DNA from: Epiperipatus broadwayi
Taxonomy: Eukaryota > Onychophora > Udeonychophora > Euonychophora > Peripatidae
NCBI GenBank assembly: GCA_028023455.1
Contig: JAQFVV010000036.1
Location: 8,119,576 to 8,183,575, forward strand
Direction: 5' to 3'
Length of the DNA stretch: 64,000 nucleotides
A program made the translations under genes and the position numbers. The notes under the pieces are model-generated. The model worked only from the letters and a program-made list of their open reading frames with translations. It was not told where the DNA came from and made no database searches. Below are positions 57,300-64,000 of the stretch, piece by piece (positions within the stretch are counted from its first letter, which is position 1; every line of letters begins with the position of its first letter).

Positions 57300-59100
57300 A
57301 ATGATGTGAAAAATGTATTATATTGTGGAGGGTGGCATCACTGTGAAGACTGAACCATGTAATATCTTCCAAAATAAAAAAGGTCAGTTTATTTGACATG
57401 GATTAGTTGTGACAGGGTACTTGGATGATATGACATCATAAATGGAAACTCACTTGAGTAATATATGTCATAGCAGGTATAATACTAAAGTATCTTTTAT
57501 TCATGTTATCTGATTACCAATCAATAACATGATTGGTAACTAGGCCAAACATCTTTTATTTGGTGGTATTTTAATTAAACCATTGTTATCTAAATGATTT
57601 ACACCTATATAATGCTGATTTAAAGCAGGGCTTGGGAATTTTCTGAAATAAAATTTTAAATTTAATTGTTCTCTGAAAAAGTTGTTGAACTTTGGGAAAT
57701 TTTGTAATTATTTCAATACGCATAAATTATACAGATATAAGATATTGAAAAACAATCATGACTCTAACTAGTTCGTTTGCTTATTGTGGGTTTACTGAAT
57801 AAAATAGCATGTTTTGTGTAGTTTTCATTCATTAAGAAGGTGCATTATAGTAGACACAACAATTTAGTATCCTGTGCTAAATATATGTGGCCATAAACTA
57901 TAACCCAAAAAGTAAGACACTATCTAATTTTTAATGTAGTTTTGAAAAGACATATGGTAACCTCATTAGATTATTTTATTTCTTTTGATACCTAATTTGA
58001 CAAATACGTAGATGTTTCCATAATTACTGTAAATTATGCTTATATGTATTATTTTATAAAATTATCAATGTAATGAAATATATATTTTTCTCCAATATCA
58101 CCTTTTCTGGTAAACGATATGTTGACGACAATTGGATTTCATTCAATTAAAAGAGGAACATTTTTTCAAAAAATTAGTTTGTATTATCCTGAAGCTACCA
58201 AAGTGCAGACTTGATTTAAGATAATAAGCTTTGAGAAGATGAAAGTATAATACAATATGATTATGCTAAATTAAACCAAATATGTATTCTTTATCCCCCA
58301 TGCATTGCTATTAAATTATAATTAATAACATTTTTTATTTTATACAATGCATATGATTTTTAAAATGTATTTCTTTAGTCTCAAAGTCCAACATGCTTCT
58401 TTAGAGCTATTATGGTTTTAGTGATATATGTATATGATTGCATTGAAAGTAAATATTTTAATATAAAATGTCTATAAATGCAAAATATTTTAATTACTCT
58501 TAAAAAATTTTATCTTAAAAATATAGTTTTATTTAATATTTATACTATTTTAAATTTAAGATATGTTTGGAAACAAAAGATAGTATAATAAGAGTAATAA
58601 ATTAGATCAAATGTGCAAAGACTACAATGTATTTGTTGAGATTGAGATTTTTCAAAGAAATTTAAACTAATGTATAAAAATTAAGTTAATTTACATCAAG
58701 TAGCAATCTGGGGCCAAATTAATTGAACACACTGAAGATATTTCATCAGATGTCATTGCTGTTGTCACTGGTTTGATTTTTTTGTCTAATAATGTCCTTA
58801 TATCCATGAACACATACATATTCATGGTTTGGGAGTGGGGGAATAGAAAATAAAAGGTACACTACTCTGTATAAATAACATCATAAAATATTTTTTGTCT
58901 CATGCATTCAGTACATTATAGTTACTAACAAAATGAAAATATTATTTTGAAGACATCCCTACTGTGAATTATTGTCTAAAAATTAAAACAATGATGAGGG
59001 CAATTCAGCCATACTTATAAAAATTAGAGAAATACTTTAATGTAACAACATGATTTTACTAGTGTTTTTATGATGTCTCAAAATGTCATTATTTCTCAAA
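57300..59100. other. A+T-rich sequence without recognised genes
   Basis: No supported gene, SINE, TIR pair or hammerhead core seen in this stretch. Confidence 0.4.
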
Positions 59101-59115
59101 ACAGTGTTTAGTCAT

Positions 59116-59371
59116 AAACAATGAGGATTGCCAATTCCTCAACAAGCTTTGTGATAAATGCTTAGCTAGAGAAAACATTTAAAATATCTCTGCCAGGCCC
59201 CCCAAACCTCTGACCATGGTTTCGTGCTCTGGCACTCCTCAGAGATATTTTAAATGCTTTCTCTAGCTAAGCATTTATCACAAAGCTTGTTGAGGAATTG
59301 GCAATCCTCATTGTTTATAACTTACAAGCTTAAGAGTATAGGGTCATGTGATCTATGACTTATTTTGTTAT
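59116..59371 (-). mobile_element. family E palindromic hammerhead element with 13-bp target duplication
   Basis: Arms of about 80 bp (59111-59192 and 59240-59322) are nearly perfect inverted copies ('aatgaggattgccaattcct', 'caacaagctttgtgataaat', 'gcttagctagag'). The 47-bp loop is a hammerhead core on the minus strand. Flanks AGTGTTTAGTCAT (59103-59115) and AGTGTTTAGACAT (59372-59384) differ at one base. The tail 'gggtcatgtgatctatgact' recalls the family B and C ends. Confidence 0.85.
59190..59246 (-). ncRNA. type-I hammerhead ribozyme, family E, canonical core
   Basis: Minus strand: CTGAGGA (59236-59242), stem II GTGC-CAGA-GCAC (four Watson-Crick pairs with the usual G-C closing pair, 59224-59235), GAAA (59220-59223), stem III as palindrome ACCATGGT, then C (59212): a GUC triplet. 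Stem I starts with TCT/AGA and, after a bulge of about 18 nt, continues into the ~80-bp palindrome arms. This is the only copy without any deviation from the conserved core. Confidence 0.82.
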
Positions 59372-60720
59372 AGTGTTTAGACATGTTTCTCTTTCATAGA
59401 ATTTATTTATATGCTATTTTTCTATAATTCTATATTTTGTATACAATTTAAATTTTACATGGAATAGATTAGAACATGTATATAGTGATACATGTGGGTC
59501 ACTATATGATTTTCTGATATATATAAGTTTTCCAAACCACTTATTTTCAACAATTTTTCTTTAGGGTTTGTGCAAATATATAACTATCAATTTTGTTTAC
59601 CCACAAAACTTTGTATTTTTCATTGTATTTCATGATTACTGAAACATAAATTTATTTTCAATAATATATGTAAAACAGTTTATATATACTTCTTATTATT
59701 GCCTGTTACAAGTCATTAACAAACTACTCTTTCCTTTAACATTAATTTTGTTCATATTTTTCCAGTTTTTTAAATTCCAGTTTGTTAAATATACATTTAA
59801 AACTTTTTTTTTTTTTTTTACAAAATTTGTGTTATTTTGATAATTTTGTACTATATATATATATATAGTCTTTGTTGATTATATAGTCCATTATTTCTTG
59901 AAAGCATTTTGTCTCATTTCATTTATCTTTTGCTATGTAGTTTTTTATCTGAAGACATTTTATTTTGTTTATTTTTAGTTTTTTTTTTTTTGCATTTTCT
60001 CATTTAAGTTGTATTTTTAAAAATGTTTATTTTTCTTCTTCCAATTAATATTTATCACTTGATATCTTGATAATATATCACGCTTAGTTTCTATTTAATT
60101 TTCAGATTTTTATATGATTGTTATATGTATATTGTTCTTTTGTTAGTGTTACCAACCAGCCTTTTTTTCATAAAAAAAAATCATAATTATATATATATTT
60201 AAATTTCATATTATTGACTTATTACAGGTTGTAAGATTAATCTTTCTGGATTTGCATCAGTATTTTTTATCCGTATCTTTTTTCCTACTTTATTGCATCC
60301 AATTATATTATCCATGCAACTTGCATTTAGTCTTTTTCTAGTTTCATATCAATCTCAAATGACATGTGTTCTGAAATATAAATTTATAGGAATGGTTCTA
60401 AAATATGAAGATATTTAAAAGTGCAAAAATTCATGAAACAACATGATTTGATGTTTTTCTGAAGGTTTGTGATGATGGTGTTCTAGTTGTATTTTAATAG
60501 TGGACTATTTCCATCATCTAATATGTGTGTTGAAGGTCTTTAGAAAAGTTTAATTTTATTTAAATATTCTAAATACATTCAACTGTTAGTGATATCACAG
60601 CAACAGTATATGCACCAACTGTTAGTAGTCCACACAGCAAACAGGGTTAGTATATGCACAACGTTTCGAGAGATATTTCCCCCCCTCTTCTTCAGGTGTT
60701 GCTGGCCTGACCAGTGACAG

Positions 60721-60808
60721 TACTAGCAGGATGGCTCAGTTGGTTAGAGCATTACTTTAAAATTCAAGAATCTAAGGACCCCAGGTTCGAATCTCATGCT
60801 AGTATTGT
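60721..60808 (+). ncRNA. tRNA-like sequence inside family D (not a functional tRNA)
   Basis: ACTAGCA and TGCTAGT can pair as a 7-bp end stem, but they belong to the palindrome arms. A box TGGCTCAGTTGGTTAGAGC (60732-60750) and B box GGTTCGAATCT (60784-60794) are good pol III promoter matches. The T stem and anticodon stem do not pair, so a mature tRNA is unlikely. Confidence 0.6.
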
Positions 60809-60824
60809 CACTGGTCAGGCCAGC

Positions 60825-60871
60825 AACACCTGAAGAAGAGGGGAGAAAAATATCTCTCGAAACGTTGTGCA
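60825..60871 (+). ncRNA. hammerhead-like motif in family D
   Basis: CAC-CTGAAGA (60827-60836), a loose stem II (AGAG/CTCT with a bulged C), GAAA (60859-60862), ACGT as palindromic stem III, U, then GTG pairing with CAC. The conserved boxes and the 3-bp stem I are present; stem II is non-standard, so activity is uncertain. Confidence 0.45.
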
Positions 60872-61019
60872 TATACTAACCTGTTTGCTGTGATATTACT
60901 AACAGTTGAATGTATTTGGAATATTTAAATAAAATTAAACTTTTCTAAAGACATTTAACACACCTATTAGATAATGGAAATAGTCCAATATAAAAATGCA
61001 GCATGATTTGACTTTTGTA

Positions 61020-63600
61020 TCATAGACTATGAAGATAATTTGAAATGAAAAATTTCTGTATTATGAATTCAAAATTTTAATTAATTAAAAAAAGCATGGG
61101 ATATAGATGCTAATGCTAGTTATCTACTGAAAATTCTACCAATACTTAATTTATGTTCACAAAAATGCTTTTTATAGCTTGTCTGAGTTATTGATTCAAC
61201 TCTGGAAACAATCCGTCATATACACCATATTGTACCATCACCATTTATTAAGAGCACACTTGCTCATCGACATGTAATACCCAGGACAGCTTTTAATACA
61301 ATATTATTATACAATGAACGAAACTATTAATTTCATTCAAATGATTTTGATTACCAACCACATGCATGATGTGCATAAAAAAATAAAATAATGCCACATT
61401 CGCACCCTATGTGTGGAATTATTTTAAGCTGAGAAAAATAATCAAACACTGGCCGGGACCATAATAACTATAGATTTTTATATACCACAGGGTACGAGTC
61501 TTCTTATAGACAAAATATAATCTCAGGTTTGTATGATATTTAAATATTAGGTTCTTGTTTTCTCTAAATACTGGGCCCATATTTTTTTTGTTCATATTTG
61601 ATACAAGCAATAATTACATTATTAAACAGTAAATCCCCATTAACAGAATAGTTTTGCAGTCTTATTTTTAAAATAACCAATGTGAGGGGACAGTTGATCA
61701 GGACTAAAGAACCAATTCAAATTGATGAGGCCAGATTTGCCCGTTGATGAAAATAGAATAGAGGAATACTGCTCACCAGGGATCATGCAACTATGAGTAG
61801 TGATGCCACTATAACACCAATTAATAAGAATCACAGAGCCTGAATTGATATACCTTGGGTTTTGGGGATTAAAAAAAAAGGCCCTGGTTGCTGCTACTTT
61901 TCAGTGTTACATTGAGATAAGAAGTACATTAATTCTTATGATTGAAACAATACATGGCTAGCTCTGTTGTCCATTCACATGGGTGGTCCATTAACATGTT
62001 CATCAATGATAGATTTAAACACCTCACCATCAACCACCAGCAAAACTGTAAATTTGGTGATGACCACTCATATCCAATCAATAAAAAGATTGTGGCTACA
62101 AGCAAAAGTAAACATTTAAAAAAATGAGTGGCATGTCAGTGGATCTAATCTGACATGGATTCTATTTTCTAGAGGTTGGGTCAAATCTGAGAGATTTATA
62201 TATAAAATTTCTAAAAACTGCTAACTATTTATTAGCAGTGAAACAATGTTCGTATCCAAATATTTTATAACTTTTCAGCAATTTCCAGATCATCAGTAAA
62301 CAAAAAATATCTATGGTCTCTGTTCCCTTTTTTTCTCTTCTGGCATAATCCAATGATTTTATAACTTTTCAGCAATTTCCAGGTCATCAGACAAAAAACT
62401 TGCTAATAAAGGACATCTGCTGCTTTTGTTCTAATCTGGAATGAATTGCCTTTGCTACCCTTTGAGAACTCTGACAGCTATCATTATTAAACCAGTCTAA
62501 CAAGAGGAGTTGGAGAGATTCTATTAATATTCCATTTATGAGATTCTATATATAATATTACATTCAAGATAAAGTTTTCCTTAAATTCCCTTTCAGAACA
62601 GGATAACCTTTTCATTCATAAAAATGCAGATTTCAAGAGTGATAGCAGATGACGGTAACCATTTTTGGACAAAATATAAATCAGGAGTTGATTCTGTTTT
62701 TCACTTGCTTTAATGGAATGATTCTCCTTGTTTGGCATCATACGATGTACAAACTGCATATTATTTTAATCCATCCATTCTAAAAGTTGACATCTTGCTT
62801 GATCTCTGGTTCCATATCCCAAAGACTACCTTGAGACATCTTTTATAAATTCAGATGTAGGAAAATTCAGAAGAGTGTAGGACCAGTTTGTATTAGGAGG
62901 TTGGTAAATATTGTGTACTTAAAAAATTATATATTCAAATTATAATTGCAATATCAATGTAAATCCTGGAATTTAAAGAAGATATGCATTATTAGAAGGC
63001 TTTCCATACAATTATATTAATATTGTGCTAAATAATTCACTTATAATCTCCAATTCTGCTTTTGACACATCTGAATGTTAAATTGCAATTTTGTTACTTC
63101 ATACATGAAGAGATTACTTTATAGATGGTATATCTAACACTTGACGGGTGCCATGGTTTCCATCACCAGGCCATTTTGCATTTTGAGAACTTAGACCTTT
63201 ACTTCTGTAGCCCTAGGGCAGCTAACCTTCATAATACCACTGGAGTTCATGTTAATATTTTATTGTATAATTTCATTATTTGCTCTCTTTAACCAGGAGC
63301 GATTTGTACGTGATTACTTGCTTTGTGTACATATTATTTGCAGTAGGGGTTATCTGAAGGGTGTCAACGATGCATCCCAAATGGCTTAGTATATTTTGAA
63401 AAGGTAGAATACTATATTTACAGAAATATTCATTATTGGATAATCACTAGTCTAATGAATACCTAATAAAAATTATTAAAAACCGTTACTAGAATTAATT
63501 TCAAAATATATTGGAAATAGTAAAATTTATATATATGTTGCCTAGTATTTATTCATTTAATGCTAGATTAAATAACAACAAATGTGTATGGAAAACATTA
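61020..63600. other. mostly non-repetitive sequence without a supported gene
   Basis: A little richer in G+C than the rest of the window at 61650-62800. Short frames occur on both strands, but none has a recognisable motif or a clear start and length. A 35-bp direct repeat is listed separately. Confidence 0.35.
62262..62390 (+). repeat. 35-bp direct repeat, 94 bp apart
   Basis: 'attttataacttttcagcaa' continuing to 'tttccag(a/g)tcatcag' occurs at 62262-62296 and 62356-62390 with one difference. This is a local duplication of unknown role. Confidence 0.8.
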
Positions 63601-63611
63601 CATTTATTTTT

Positions 63612-63672
63612 TTTCTTACAAGCAGTTGTTCCGGGGTTGGGGTTCGCTTCCCGGCCGGTACTTTGACACATG
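63612..63672 (+). repeat. tRNA-derived SINE, copy 7 (5'-truncated)
   Basis: Begins inside the family at 'ttacaagcagttgttccggg', keeps the B box 'ggttcgcttcccggc' and ends 'tactttgacacatgaa'. The 5' truncation is typical of LINE-mobilised copies. Confidence 0.75.
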
Positions 63673-64000
63673 AATTTATCGTCTTGGATTTTTTTTTTAA
63701 TTGAAAAAGCTACATGCTATTATATATATATAATATGCTAACCAAGCAATACATCTATCAAATTTGGTCATTCTCAGCGTTAGGTTTTTAACATTCAAAT
63801 GTTAAGAGAGAGAGACTGCAACATGCCGAGTTGATGTACTGTTAAAAAATAAATTGCGAATTAGTGTGTTAGCTGATGTACCGGTTAATTAATAGTGCAA
63901 TAATAATGGGGGATAAAAAGTATTACATAAGGCAGGTTATGTTTCAATTGCTGTAAACAAACATGAATAATATAGTTTTAATTTAATGGAAAAAGCGAAA

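Larger units (their letters stand above)
60452..61001 (+). mobile_element. family D palindromic retroelement with tRNA-like core, copy 2
   Basis: Flanked by CATGATTTGA at 60442-60451 and 61002-61011. Arms of ~230-270 bp are inverted: 'ggactatttccatcatctaa', 'acattcaactgttagt', 'gcacaacgtttcgagagata', 'gaccagtgacagtactagc'. The tRNA-like core lies at the centre, on the plus strand. Both arms carry a CTGAAGA...GAAACGTT-GTG motif, one per strand (60688-60694 minus; 60830-60869 plus). It is in the opposite orientation to copy 1. Confidence 0.85.

Noticed and set aside
60721-60808. Functional tRNA gene
   Set aside because: A and B boxes are good, but T and anticodon stems do not pair and the sequence lies inside a mobile palindrome present in two copies.
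1-64000. CRISPR array, bacterial operons or prophage
   Set aside because: No regularly spaced short repeats, no ribosome-binding-site/ORF clusters; the content is animal nuclear repeats.

Overview
The window is animal (invertebrate-type) nuclear DNA. It is very A+T-rich by eye, has no bacterial-style operons and almost no long open frames, and is packed with eukaryotic transposable-element debris: tRNA-derived SINEs, hAT elements, gypsy and other LTR remains, and non-LTR retrotransposon fragments. The one convincing host gene, a secreted somatomedin-B protein with YCALCN-type cysteine motifs, suits a chelicerate (spider or scorpion-like) or another protostome; I cannot fix the species. A 500-N assembly gap lies at 11932-12431.

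Layout. 1-1.1 kb: old repeat R1 and a SINE. 1.7-2.7 kb: the somatomedin-B gene. 3.6-6.6 kb: a decayed gypsy element on the minus strand with both LTRs recognisable. 6.6-8.1 kb: a non-LTR retrotransposon pseudogene. 9.5-11.9 kb: a hAT terminus and a second R1 copy that carries a hammerhead repeat as an insertion. 12.4-14.1 kb: an LTR fragment, then a palindromic complex (family C). 16-20.5 kb: nested non-LTR and hAT pseudogenes. 21.4-27.2 kb: family B hammerhead repeats and a hAT transposase pseudogene. 28.2-29.8 kb: a 1.6-kb palindrome. 31.4-41.3 kb: hAT MITEs, SINEs, family A repeats, an LTR-like insertion, and a palindromic element with a tRNA-like core (family D). 45.2-51.6 kb: more hammerhead copies, a solo LTR, and non-LTR pseudogenes with a hAT insertion. 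51.8-57.3 kb: an LTR-like block, palindromic B and F elements, a TIR element and a SINE. 59-61 kb: family E and the second D copy. Elsewhere I see little except A+T-rich spacer.

Main discovery. Several otherwise different short repeat families (A, B, C, E, and less clearly D and F) each contain a type-I hammerhead-ribozyme motif: CTGANGA, a small stem II, GAAA, then a short self-complementary stem III ending in a cleavable NUH triplet. Many copies are palindromes (foldbacks), and their arms lengthen ribozyme stem I. Copies of B, D, E and F are flanked by 10-16-bp target-site duplications, which points to LINE-type target-primed retroposition of self-cleaving RNAs. Families A (unit about 450 bp) and B (unit about 464 bp) also occur as more-than-one-unit copies with terminal direct repeats, the form expected if a circular or multimeric RNA was reverse transcribed past one full turn. 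Family D adds an internal tRNA-like pol III promoter between its two arms. Degraded non-LTR reverse transcriptases in the same window are plausible relatives of the mobilising enzyme, but that link is inference.
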